DNA of 64,000 nucleotides, from the NCBI GenBank assembly GCA_938022205.1, contig CALIEB010000001.1, forward strand, positions 372,001-436,000, written 5' to 3'. Below the pieces are notes generated by a model that saw only the letters and a list, made by a program, of their open reading frames with translations, was not told the DNA's origin and did not search any database. The translations under genes were made by a program, and so were the position numbers. Positions 8,048 to 15,623 of the stretch are shown here, one piece after another. This stretch comes from an uncultured Anaerolineae bacterium (GTDB lineage: Bacteria; Chloroflexota; Anaerolineae; Aggregatilineales; Phototrophicaceae). The stretch's first letter is position 1. The number at the start of each line of letters is the position of its first letter.

Positions 8048-9652
8048 ATGCGCGGGCGCGATTGGGGCGCAGTGGTGGCGGTGCTGCTGCTGGCAAGCGT
8101 GCTGCGTCTGGTGGGCATTGCGTGGGGGCAGCCAAACCCTCGTTTCGACAGCTACTACAGTCCGCGCGACCTGCTACACGACCAAACGCCCCTGCAAGCG
8201 GATGAGTACATCTTCGTCTCGTTTTCGCTCAAGATGTTGCGAGACGGCGAGCTTGTGCCACGTTTCTACCACAACCCCACGTTCGTGCATCAGTTCAACG
8301 CGCTCGTGTTCTGGATAACAGGCACGCCGCAGCAGCTTGCGCCCGCTGTCCGCGACGGTTTGACCATGCGCCATTATGCCCCCTTTCGCCTGTACGTCAT
8401 GGGGCGGGCGCACAGCGTGCTGGCAAGTGTATTCGCCGCCGCCATCACAATGGCCATCGCGCGCGTGCTGGCAGGACGGCGCGCCATGCTGCACGCGGGC
8501 TTGCTCATGGCGATCAGCTTCCCACTGGTACAGCACGCGCACTACACGACCTCCAACAGCATGGGGTTGATGTGGGTGATGCTGTGTCTGTACGCCAGCC
8601 TGCGCGCCCTGCGACAAAACAGCACGCACTGGCTGCTGGCGGCGGGCGTGTGCGCGGGCTTTGCCTTCGGCAGCCGCTACAACGGCGGCGTGGTGCTAGG
8701 GGTGATGGGCTTGGCGGGGCTTGTGCTATGGTGGCGCGCGCGCACGTGGCGACCAGCGTTGGCACTGCTAGCGGGATGTGCGGCATTCGCGGCGGCGTTC
8801 CTCCTCAGCACGCCCGCCGTGCTGCTCGACAGGCAAACGTTTTGGGATGACCTGCGCTTCATTAGCAGCCAATATTTAAGCAGCGGCAGCGGCAGCTTCA
8901 CCCCCATCTCAGCGTGGGAGGGCTTGCGCATGGAGTGGCACTATCTGGCGGTGTTCGGCGTGGGCGTGCCTGCGCTGCTGCCTATCGTAGTAGGCGCGCG
9001 GCAGCTGTGGCGCAAAAACGCGACGTTTGCGGGCGTGCTGCTGGCGTATGTGGCGGCGTACAGCCTGCTCATCCTGCGCACGGTGCGCCCCGCCGGCGCA
9101 GACCAGCTGGTTATCTTGGCGATAGGCGCGCTGGCGGTGCTTTACGGCATCGGCATGGCGCGGTTGCTGGCGCGGCGCGCGCTGGTTTGGCGCGTAGGGC
9201 TGGCAATTGTGGGCATTGTGCTACCGCTCAGCCAATCGCTACAGTTCACAGCGCAACGCAAGCTGCCCGACACCCGCGAGGTGTTCTTGGCGTGGCTGCA
9301 TGAGCAGCTGCCGGTCGGTGCGCGCGTGGGGTTGATTAACAGCTACAACGTGCCGCTTGACCCCACCCGCACGCCCTACTGGCAGATTTACGCTCTTGCG
9401 CAAGAAGTCGACTGGACAACCGTCGCAGAGGCGGACTACCTGCTTATCTCTGACGCGGGGGAATTCTTTCGCGCTCGCACCGGCGTGCCAATCGCGCGCA
9501 CGCTGCCCAAAGGCGCACGATGGGCGGCGGGCGTAGCGCGACCGCGTTGGGCGGGCGATGATTGGGCGTTGCACACCGCCAGCTATTGGCACAACCCCGC
9601 GCTTGACCTGTACTGCCTCACGCCTGCCGCGTGCGCCGCGCTGGCGCGTTGA
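8048..9652 (+). CDS. GT-C membrane glycosyltransferase (PMT_2-like)
   Basis: 534 residues, starting 3 bases after the murE stop and so probably translated from the same message. About ten hydrophobic helices follow a first loop holding QADEYIF, the acidic motif expected for a metal-assisted transfer from a polyprenyl-phosphate sugar. A smaller soluble C-terminal part (from about 410) lacks the tandem beta-sandwich modules of the two larger GT-C proteins in this window. With the GT2 enzyme and sugar-phosphate transferase downstream it suggests assembly of an envelope glycan or glycoprotein. The substrate cannot be named. Family call moderately sure. Confidence 0.75.
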   Translation: MRGRDWGAVVAVLLLASVLRLVGIAWGQPNPRFDSYYSPRDLLHDQTPLQADEYIFVSFSLKMLRDGELVPRFYHNPTFVHQFNALVFWITGTPQQLAPAVRDGLTMRHYAPFRLYVMGRAHSVLASVFAAAITMAIARVLAGRRAMLHAGLLMAISFPLVQHAHYTTSNSMGLMWVMLCLYASLRALRQNSTHWLLAAGVCAGFAFGSRYNGGVVLGVMGLAGLVLWWRARTWRPALALLAGCAAFAAAFLLSTPAVLLDRQTFWDDLRFISSQYLSSGSGSFTPISAWEGLRMEWHYLAVFGVGVPALLPIVVGARQLWRKNATFAGVLLAYVAAYSLLILRTVRPAGADQLVILAIGALAVLYGIGMARLLARRALVWRVGLAIVGIVLPLSQSLQFTAQRKLPDTREVFLAWLHEQLPVGARVGLINSYNVPLDPTRTPYWQIYALAQEVDWTTVAEADYLLISDAGEFFRARTGVPIARTLPKGARWAAGVARPRWAGDDWALHTASYWHNPALDLYCLTPAACAALAR

Positions 9653-9656
9653 GCCA

Positions 9657-9684
9657 TTGTCAACGTGTTACGCTGTGTTAAAAT
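9657..9684 (+). promoter_or_regulatory. Promoter for the GT2 / sugar transferase / MazG operon
   Basis: TTGTCA (9657-9662), 16-base spacer, TAAAAT (9679-9684). Each hexamer matches consensus at 5 of 6 positions. Transcription would start about 20 bases before the ATG at 9711. Confidence 0.6.
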
Positions 9685-9710
9685 GTTAGCAACACCAAGA
9701 GAGCGTGCGC

Positions 9711-10622
9711 ATGGTCGATTTAGGCATTGTCATCGTTAACTGGAACACCAGCGAGTACTTAGAGAAGTGCCTGACAACGGTTTACGCTAGCGAGGGCGAC
9801 TTCAGCTACACGGTTGTCGTGGTGGACAACGCCAGCAGCGATGACAGCGTAGCGATGGTGCGTGCCAAGTTCCCGCAGGCGCACGTTATCGCCAGCCCCA
9901 GCAACGACGGCTTCCCCAAAGGCAACAATCACGGCTTGCGCTGGTTAGGCTATCGCGGCGCGGGCGATGTGGACGCGGACGCGCCGCGCTATGCGCTGCT
10001 GCTCAATCCTGACACCGAAGTGCCGCCTGACAGCCTGTACCGCATGGTGCAGTTCATGGACAGCCGCCCGGATGTCGGTGTCGCGGGACCACGCCTGCTG
10101 CTGGCGGACGGCACGCTCGACAAGGCGTGTCGGCGCGGCTTCCCCACGCCGCTGGTGAGCTTCTATCACTTCAGCGGGCTAGCGCGCCTGTTCCCCAAGA
10201 GCCCGCGCTTCGGACGTTACAACATGACCTTCGCCGATGAGACGCAAGAGCTAGAAGTGGACAGCGTGGTAGGCGCGTACATGCAGGTGCGCAAGGAAGC
10301 CATCGCCCAAGCGGGCTTGCTCGACGAGGCGTTTTTCATGTATGGCGAGGACATCGACTGGGCGTTTCGCATTAAACAGCACGGCTGGAAGGTGTGGTAC
10401 TACGCGCCTGTGATTGTTCACCACGTGAAGCGCGCTGCCGCGCGTCGCAGTGCAAAAGCACAGTTTGAGTTTTGGCGCGCTATGCTGATTTTCTATCGCA
10501 AGCACTATCGCCGCAGCACGCCGCTGCCGCTTCACGCCTTGATTGTCGGCGCGCTGTTGGTCAAAGGAGGGCGCGGCTTATGGCACGAAGTGCAGCATCC
10601 GACCGCATCGACCGCTCCATAA
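9711..10622 (+). CDS. Glycosyltransferase family 2 (rhamnosyltransferase-like)
   Basis: 303 residues from the ATG at 9711, with AAGAGAG about 7 bases upstream; a GTG two codons earlier is less likely. A cytoplasmic, inverting GT-A enzyme using nucleotide-sugar donors. VIVNWNTSEYLEKCL and VVVDNASSDDS form the start of the Rossmann-like donor site, LLNPDTEVP holds the DxD-like metal site, and EDIDWAFRIKQHGW near residue 220 is the usual acceptor-side ED motif. The layout is that of the WbbL/rhamnosyl group, but the actual sugar is not predictable. Its end overlaps the next gene by 43 bases, indicating translational coupling. Confidence 0.85.
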   Translation: MVDLGIVIVNWNTSEYLEKCLTTVYASEGDFSYTVVVVDNASSDDSVAMVRAKFPQAHVIASPSNDGFPKGNNHGLRWLGYRGAGDVDADAPRYALLLNPDTEVPPDSLYRMVQFMDSRPDVGVAGPRLLLADGTLDKACRRGFPTPLVSFYHFSGLARLFPKSPRFGRYNMTFADETQELEVDSVVGAYMQVRKEAIAQAGLLDEAFFMYGEDIDWAFRIKQHGWKVWYYAPVIVHHVKRAAARRSAKAQFEFWRAMLIFYRKHYRRSTPLPLHALIVGALLVKGGRGLWHEVQHPTASTAP

Positions 10623-12064
10623 GCGAGCAGCTTGCCGCACGGACTGTGCGCGCACGCCGCGCCAAGTTCTTCATGGCGGTGCTGCTGGTTGTGATAGACG
10701 TGGCGATGCTGTTCTTGGGGTTCGTACTCGGTTATTACGCCCGCGAAGCGTTGCCGTTTTTCCCACAGCCCGAAGCACAACCGCCGCTGCTGCAGTTCGT
10801 CCCGACGGTCATTCTGCACGTCGGCACGATTATCACGCTCTTCTACTTCAATCGCCTTTACCATCTCAAGCGCACGTTCAGCCGCTTTGACCAAGCGCGC
10901 AACCTCGTCGGCGTGGTGACACTGGGCGCGCTGCTGGCGAACGGCGTGCAAGAGCTGGTGTTCCGCAACACCTTCTTAGAGTTCACTTACCCGCGCAGCT
11001 TGTTCTTCTACGTGTGGTTTATCAGCTTAATCACGACCGTGCTAGGGCGCGATTTCCACCGCTGGTTAACGCTCAAGCTGCGCCGTCGTGGCATCCTCAC
11101 CGATAACCTGCTCATCGTCGGCACGAACAACACCGCACGCGACGTAATCAAGAGCATTCAGCGCAGCCCTAGCTTGGGTTACCACATCGTGGGGTTGGTC
11201 AACGGGCAACAGAAAGCCAGCGGCAAAATTCTCGGGCTGCCCATTTTGGGCGATTACCCTGACCTACCCAACATCATCGACCAGTACCACATCGCACAGG
11301 TGATTATCGTCGTGCCACAAACGCGCGGCGATGAAATCGTCGAGCTGGTGACGCTGTGTCATCGCGGCAACGTGGACGTAAAGGTCTTCCCCGACATTCT
11401 GGCGTATGTGGCGGGCGATTTAAACGTAGATGACTTAGGTGGCACGCCGCTGCTGACCGTGCGCGACATCGCGTTGCGTGGCTGGCGATTGAGCTTCAAG
11501 CGCGGGCTAGATATCTTCGGCGCGCTGGTCGGCATCATCTTCCTGTCGCCGCTGATGCTGCTCACGGCGTTTGCGATTTGGCGATACGACAAGGGCAACG
11601 TCTTCTTCATTCAGGAGCGCATGGGGCTGGACGGTCGCCCCTTCCCGATGGTGAAGTTCCGCTCGATGCGCATGGATGCTGACAAAATCGCCAATTGGAC
11701 GGTTGAGAACGACCCGCGCATTACGCCGATTGGGCGAACCATGCGCAAGACCAATTGGGACGAAATTCCCCAGCTGTTTAACGTGCTGTTGGGACACATG
11801 AGCCTTGTCGGTCCGCGCCCAGAACAAACGGAACACGTCCTCAGGCTGCGCCAAAAAGTGCCGCGCTACATGGAACGCCACCGCGAGAAGGCGGGTATGA
11901 CGGGTTGGGCGCAAATTCACGGCTTGCGCGGCGACACCTCGATTGAAGAGCGCGTGACCTATGACCTGTGGTATGTGGAAAATTGGTCACTTTGGCTGGA
12001 CATCAAGATTATCTTGCGCACGATTATTCAGACGCTGACGATGCGCAGCCGCAACGCCTACTAG
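10580..12064 (+). CDS. Undecaprenyl-phosphate sugar-1-phosphate transferase (WcaJ/WbaP-like)
   Basis: 494 residues. The start at 10580 is fixed by AAAGGAGG 9 bases upstream, inside the end of the GT2 gene. It begins glycan assembly by moving a sugar-1-phosphate from a UDP-sugar to undecaprenyl phosphate at the inner face of the membrane. Four to five N-terminal helices precede a Rossmann-like domain (LLIVGTNNTARDVI), then a membrane-embedded helix and the catalytic C-terminal domain with KFRSMR, NWDEIPQLFNVLLG, SLVGPRPE and GMTGWAQI, all family hallmarks. A three-gene operon with GT2 and MazG follows from the spacing. Which sugar (glucose, galactose or an amino sugar) is moved is not evident. 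Confidence 0.9.
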   Translation: MARSAASDRIDRSISEQLAARTVRARRAKFFMAVLLVVIDVAMLFLGFVLGYYAREALPFFPQPEAQPPLLQFVPTVILHVGTIITLFYFNRLYHLKRTFSRFDQARNLVGVVTLGALLANGVQELVFRNTFLEFTYPRSLFFYVWFISLITTVLGRDFHRWLTLKLRRRGILTDNLLIVGTNNTARDVIKSIQRSPSLGYHIVGLVNGQQKASGKILGLPILGDYPDLPNIIDQYHIAQVIIVVPQTRGDEIVELVTLCHRGNVDVKVFPDILAYVAGDLNVDDLGGTPLLTVRDIALRGWRLSFKRGLDIFGALVGIIFLSPLMLLTAFAIWRYDKGNVFFIQERMGLDGRPFPMVKFRSMRMDADKIANWTVENDPRITPIGRTMRKTNWDEIPQLFNVLLGHMSLVGPRPEQTEHVLRLRQKVPRYMERHREKAGMTGWAQIHGLRGDTSIEERVTYDLWYVENWSLWLDIKIILRTIIQTLTMRSRNAY

Positions 12065-12080
12065 CCCAAGAGTGCAAGCT

Positions 12081-12389
12081 ATGGACATCAAAACCCTCGA
12101 AGAAGCCATGCACCGCTTTGTCACCAGCAAGGGGTGGTACGCGGCGGACAGCAAGCACCCGCAGACGACGCGCAACCTCGCCATTTCGCTGGTGTTGGAA
12201 GCCAGCGAAGTCCTCGAGCATGTGCAGTGGTCAGAGACCGTCAAGGACAAAGAGGCGTTCGCCAGCGAGCTAGCCGACGTGTTTTTATACCTGCTGCAGC
12301 TGGCAAGCCTGAACGGGGTTGACCTTGCCGCAGCGACGCTCGCCAAGCTGGAGACCAACGCCCGTCGCGAGTGGAACACGCCCGAATGA
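12081..12389 (+). CDS. MazG-type nucleotide pyrophosphohydrolase
   Basis: 102 residues, an all-alpha cytoplasmic enzyme of the MazG/dCTPase (RS21-C6-like) group that hydrolyses nucleoside triphosphates to monophosphates and pyrophosphate. The metal site is visible as EASEVLEHVQW (two glutamates four apart, near residue 39) and ELADVFLYLLQLA (near residue 62), the ExxE...ExxD pattern. The length fits single-domain members. The ATG at 12081 follows the sugar-transferase stop by 16 bases, and a strong terminator follows 6 bases after its own stop. House-cleaning of damaged or excess nucleotides is the usual role; the preferred nucleotide is unknown. Confidence 0.85.
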   Translation: MDIKTLEEAMHRFVTSKGWYAADSKHPQTTRNLAISLVLEASEVLEHVQWSETVKDKEAFASELADVFLYLLQLASLNGVDLAAATLAKLETNARREWNTPE

Positions 12390-12395
12390 ACGCAA

Positions 12396-12420
12396 AAAAG
12401 GCGCGGAGGTCGCGCCTTTT
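12396..12420. terminator. Bidirectional intrinsic terminator between mazG and atpF
   Basis: A perfect 10-base stem, AAAAGGCGCG (12396-12405) against CGCGCCTTTT (12411-12420), with a 5-base loop. A-tract on one side and T-tract on the other let it serve both the plus-strand operon and the minus-strand atp operon. Confidence 0.85.
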
Positions 12421-12447
12421 GATGTGTCGTGCTTCGGGTAATGCTGC

Positions 12448-13257
12448 TTAATTCAAGCGCGCCGCAAGGCTGCTCAACCCGCTGCGAACGCTGCCGTCAA
12501 CGATCTTGTCCGACGAACGCACGATGACACCGCCGAGAATGGCGGGGTCAACGCTGAAGACCACGTCTTCCGCGCCGAGCGTGCTTTTGGCGTTCTTTTG
12601 CTCGGCTTCACTCAAGGGCATCGCGCTGATGACCTCGACCTTACCGCCGAGATTTCTTGCTTCAGCGGGCACTTTGCTGAAGAAATCGCTGACGAGCGCG
12701 GCTTGCTTCTTGCTGTCAATGGTCTCACCCAAGATGCGCCCGGCGACAGCAACGCTGATGTCAATCACCTTGTCGCGCAAGCCAGCTAGTTCGGCATTGC
12801 GCTGCATTTCGGCTTCGGCGCGGGCATCGCTCTTGATTTTTTCGGCTTCAGCGCGGGCTTGTGCCTGGGCTTGCTTGACCAGCTCTTCGCCGCGTTGACG
12901 CGCTTCTTCCATGAGCTTGTTCACGTCAGCGCGCGCCTTCGCAAGGATTTGCTCGGCTTCTTGTTCAGCGTTCTCACGGGCTTTGGCAGCTTGCTGCGCG
13001 TCTTCCAAACCCTTCTGAATTTTCGCGGCACGCGCATCCAAGAAGTTCACAGCGGGTCGCCACAGCAAGAAGGTGAGCAAAAACGCCACCAACAGGAAGT
13101 TAAAGGTATGCACGAACAGCAAGCCCGCGTTGATGCCAAGCGGCGTGAGGGGGCTTTCTGCGACCGCTTCTTCGGCTGCGCTAACAATCGGAGCCACGCT
13201 CAGCATGACTGCCAGCACAACCAGCAGAAAGCGCGTGTTGAGTTGAGTTTTCCGCAT
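12448..13257 (-). CDS. atpF: ATP synthase b subunit fused to the C-terminal part of delta
   Basis: 269 residues against about 160 for an ordinary b subunit. Residues 1-28 look like a cleavable signal sequence, 45-68 are the membrane anchor, and 72-165 the long charged coiled-coil stalk (KARENAEQEAEQILAKARAD). Residues 206-268 match the C-terminal domain of delta/OSCP: PLSEAEQ, VDPAILGGVIVRSSDKIVDG, then SVRSGL. The N-terminal helical domain of delta, which binds the alpha subunit, is absent. b/delta fusions are known in mycobacteria but are longer. It is the last gene of the Fo cluster, and no alpha, gamma, beta or epsilon gene follows; a terminator and a convergent gene do. Fusion clearly visible. 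Confidence 0.9.
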   Translation of the reverse strand: MRKTQLNTRFLLVVLAVMLSVAPIVSAAEEAVAESPLTPLGINAGLLFVHTFNFLLVAFLLTFLLWRPAVNFLDARAAKIQKGLEDAQQAAKARENAEQEAEQILAKARADVNKLMEEARQRGEELVKQAQAQARAEAEKIKSDARAEAEMQRNAELAGLRDKVIDISVAVAGRILGETIDSKKQAALVSDFFSKVPAEARNLGGKVEVISAMPLSEAEQKNAKSTLGAEDVVFSVDPAILGGVIVRSSDKIVDGSVRSGLSSLAARLN

Positions 13258-13280
13258 GGTGTTTACTCCCGTTGCGTGGC

Positions 13281-13529
<249 letters not shown>

Positions 13530-13580
13530 TTAGCTTAGAGAATTTGTCACTGTGAGCTATACAAAAAGTTAAAGTGCGTT

Positions 13581-13602
13581 GGGCGCGGCGGCAACCACGC
13601 CC
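13581..13602 (-). other. Hairpin in the atpB-atpE gap
   Basis: GGGCG pairs with CGCCC (13581-13585 with 13598-13602) around a 12-base interval, extended by one G-T pair on the minus strand. No T-run follows, so it is not a terminator. It could stabilise the atpE message or set differential expression. Only the fold is visible. Confidence 0.35.
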
Positions 13603-13618
13603 GCACGGTTACCCCAAT

Positions 13619-15232
13619 TTAGTGATGCGCTTCGGCGTGTTCGCCGTGTTCGTGTTCTTCGTCGTGGTGGTGGCTGACCATCGCCTGCGCCGAGAAAATC
13701 AGCGTCAAGATAGCGAAGACACCGGCTTGCGCGCCGCCCACGATGATTTCTAGCAAGAGAATGACGGCGGGAATGGTCGTGCCGGTCAAGAACATAATCA
13801 CGGCGAAAAGCACCGTCCCCGCGAAAATTGCGCCAAAGAGACGGAAGCTCAAGCTGATGATTTTACCCAACTCGGAGACAATTTCAAAGATGCCGACCAC
13901 GAAGTCAATCACGCCCAGCGGCTTCTTGCCGACGTTGCCGATGGCGCGCACGTTGATGAACTTCTGGAAGTAGTCCAGCCCTAGCTCCGAGACACCAAAC
14001 GCCTGAATGACCAAGAAGGCAAGAATTGCCAGCCCTAGCGTGAAGCTCAGGTCGGTTGCCATGCCACGCACGAAGGGCGCGACGGTGAACAGTTGATTGT
14101 GGAAGGTGGTGGCATCGTAGCCGAGCCGTTCGGGGCGCACGACAATCGTCTGTCCGACCTCGAGGGGCGTGTCTGCGGTCAAGCCGCCCATCGCCACTGC
14201 CGCCGCTTCACCGTGCGTTTCTTCGCTATGTGCGTCGCCATGCGCGGGTTCGGGCGTGGCTGTACCTTCGGCTTGAATAGCGTTCAGGTTGGGCTTGCTG
14301 TGTCCGCCATCGCCGTGTCCGTCTTCGGCGGGCTTGGCAGTGCCACTGGCTGCCTTGATGTTGACGGTGCCGCCGCTGGTGTTAGCTGCCACAATCATCT
14401 CAGGCGTGAAAGTCAGTGACTGCCAGCCACTGTAGTTCACCGTCACGTACTCGCTCAGCTTGGGCAGCTCGCCCTGTGCGATTTCTTGCGCCTGCGCGGT
14501 GTACTTGGCGGCGATGCTGGCCAGCGTGTCGCCCTCTGCTACGGTATGCAGCACCGCCTTGTCCAAGAAGGGGTCAAGCTCGGTGGGCAGATACTTGGCG
14601 TACTTGGTGATACCCAACATGGCTTCACAGCGGTGGTAGCTTTCGTAGGTGCCGGCGATGCCGGTGTTGAGCGGGGCCTCGCTGCGCAGCACAAAATACG
14701 GTCTGCCGAACGCGCTGGTCTCCTGAACGGGGAAGCCGTTGAACGCCACAGGTTCGTAGGCAGCACAGTGCAACACGCCCACTGTTTCCACGCCCGGCAG
14801 CAGCTTGCCCCAGTTGCCCGCCAGCAAGTAGAGGAACAGGCTCGCCACCAGCGGGAAGAGCAGGTTGCGCACTTTGGGCTTGTTGCCCGCTTGGGACTGG
14901 GTCAAGCCCCACAGCCCGCCGACGATGACCTCGACCATGCCTTGAAAGCGGGTCGGCACTTCGCGTGTCCAGTTGTTGGACGCACGGCGCGCGAACACGG
15001 CAATCAACAGCACGATGATGGTGGCCATCAGCGCGCCGCCCAAAGAGTTCACGATGGTGAAATCTTTGCTGGGCCAGTCCTTCAAATAATATTCCGCTGG
15101 CACGCTAATGACGGGCAGCGTGACCGCCGTCCCCGCCTGCGGCAGCAGAATGAACGGGAAGAGAATGCAGCCGAAGAACACAAACACTAAGAAGCCCAGT
15201 AAGGACACGCAGCCGCGTTGGTTTGTGGTCAT
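13619..15232 (-). CDS. atpB: ATP synthase a subunit with large extracytoplasmic insertion containing a split LysM-like motif
   Basis: 537 residues, about twice the usual length. The family core is intact: first helices at about 10-30 and 62-82, TM2 at 123-140, TM3 at 392-412, TM4 holding the essential arginine (R464, SLSFRLFGAIFAG), and TM5 at 497-517. Between TM2 and TM3, where normal proteins have a short outer loop, lie about 240 extra residues (148-388). Inside, HTVAEGDTLASIAAKYT (229-245), TPEMIVAANTS (276-286) and LEVGQTIVVRPE (357-368) look like the three pieces of a LysM domain, split by a His/Asp/Glu-rich linker (298-345). The C-terminus (520-537) has 8 histidines in 18 residues. Channel role certain; LysM reading likely. 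Confidence 0.93.
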   Translation of the reverse strand: MTTNQRGCVSLLGFLVFVFFGCILFPFILLPQAGTAVTLPVISVPAEYYLKDWPSKDFTIVNSLGGALMATIIVLLIAVFARRASNNWTREVPTRFQGMVEVIVGGLWGLTQSQAGNKPKVRNLLFPLVASLFLYLLAGNWGKLLPGVETVGVLHCAAYEPVAFNGFPVQETSAFGRPYFVLRSEAPLNTGIAGTYESYHRCEAMLGITKYAKYLPTELDPFLDKAVLHTVAEGDTLASIAAKYTAQAQEIAQGELPKLSEYVTVNYSGWQSLTFTPEMIVAANTSGGTVNIKAASGTAKPAEDGHGDGGHSKPNLNAIQAEGTATPEPAHGDAHSEETHGEAAAVAMGGLTADTPLEVGQTIVVRPERLGYDATTFHNQLFTVAPFVRGMATDLSFTLGLAILAFLVIQAFGVSELGLDYFQKFINVRAIGNVGKKPLGVIDFVVGIFEIVSELGKIISLSFRLFGAIFAGTVLFAVIMFLTGTTIPAVILLLEIIVGGAQAGVFAILTLIFSAQAMVSHHHDEEHEHGEHAEAHH

Positions 15233-15268
15233 TGCGTTCTCTCCTTTCTACGATGAATAAGCACCAAA

Positions 15269-15562
15269 TTACCCAAAGGACTCATCCTCCTTCTGTGATG
15301 AATCAGACACATAATCAGACGGCGTGGGGTGCTGAATGCGCGTCACCACCGCCAACGCCAGCCGAGTCATGAGATAGAGGCTTATCGGCACGCTGAGGAT
15401 AAGCAGACAAATCGTCATTAATCCCCGCCGTTCGATGAGGCTGTCTAGCCACAACCCGACTATGAGCGCGACCAGCACGACCACCAAAGCGACGAAACCG
15501 GTCAACGCAGAAATCCCAGCCAGTGTTAAGTTTCTTAGGCGCGACGGCTTACGAGCAGCCAT
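15269..15562 (-). CDS. AtpZ/AtpI-like small membrane protein
   Basis: 97 residues with two hydrophobic helices (about 15-38 and 48-70), a basic N-terminus (MAARKPSRLR) and an acidic C-terminal tail. Size, two-helix form and position directly before atpB match the AtpZ/AtpI group found at the head of many atp operons and linked to c-ring assembly or magnesium supply. The sequence alone is too weak for a firm family call; the position carries the assignment. Its ATG at 15562 lies about 21 bases after the predicted start of an internal promoter, so it probably opens the Fo transcript. Confidence 0.6.
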   Translation of the reverse strand: MAARKPSRLRNLTLAGISALTGFVALVVVLVALIVGLWLDSLIERRGLMTICLLILSVPISLYLMTRLALAVVTRIQHPTPSDYVSDSSQKEDESFG

Positions 15563-15589
15563 ACGGCGCGCTTCCTTGCGCGACTGCGC

Positions 15590-15619
15590 ATTTTATCACA
15601 AACACGTCGCAATTGCCAA
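15590..15619 (-). promoter_or_regulatory. Internal promoter for the atp (Fo) genes
   Basis: Minus strand TTGGCA (15614-15619), 18-base spacer, TAAAAT (15590-15595), with TGA just before the -10. It lies in the 61 bases between nuoN and the AtpZ-like gene, so Fo genes can be expressed apart from the nuo genes. Confidence 0.65.
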
Positions 15620-15623
15620 ACGT

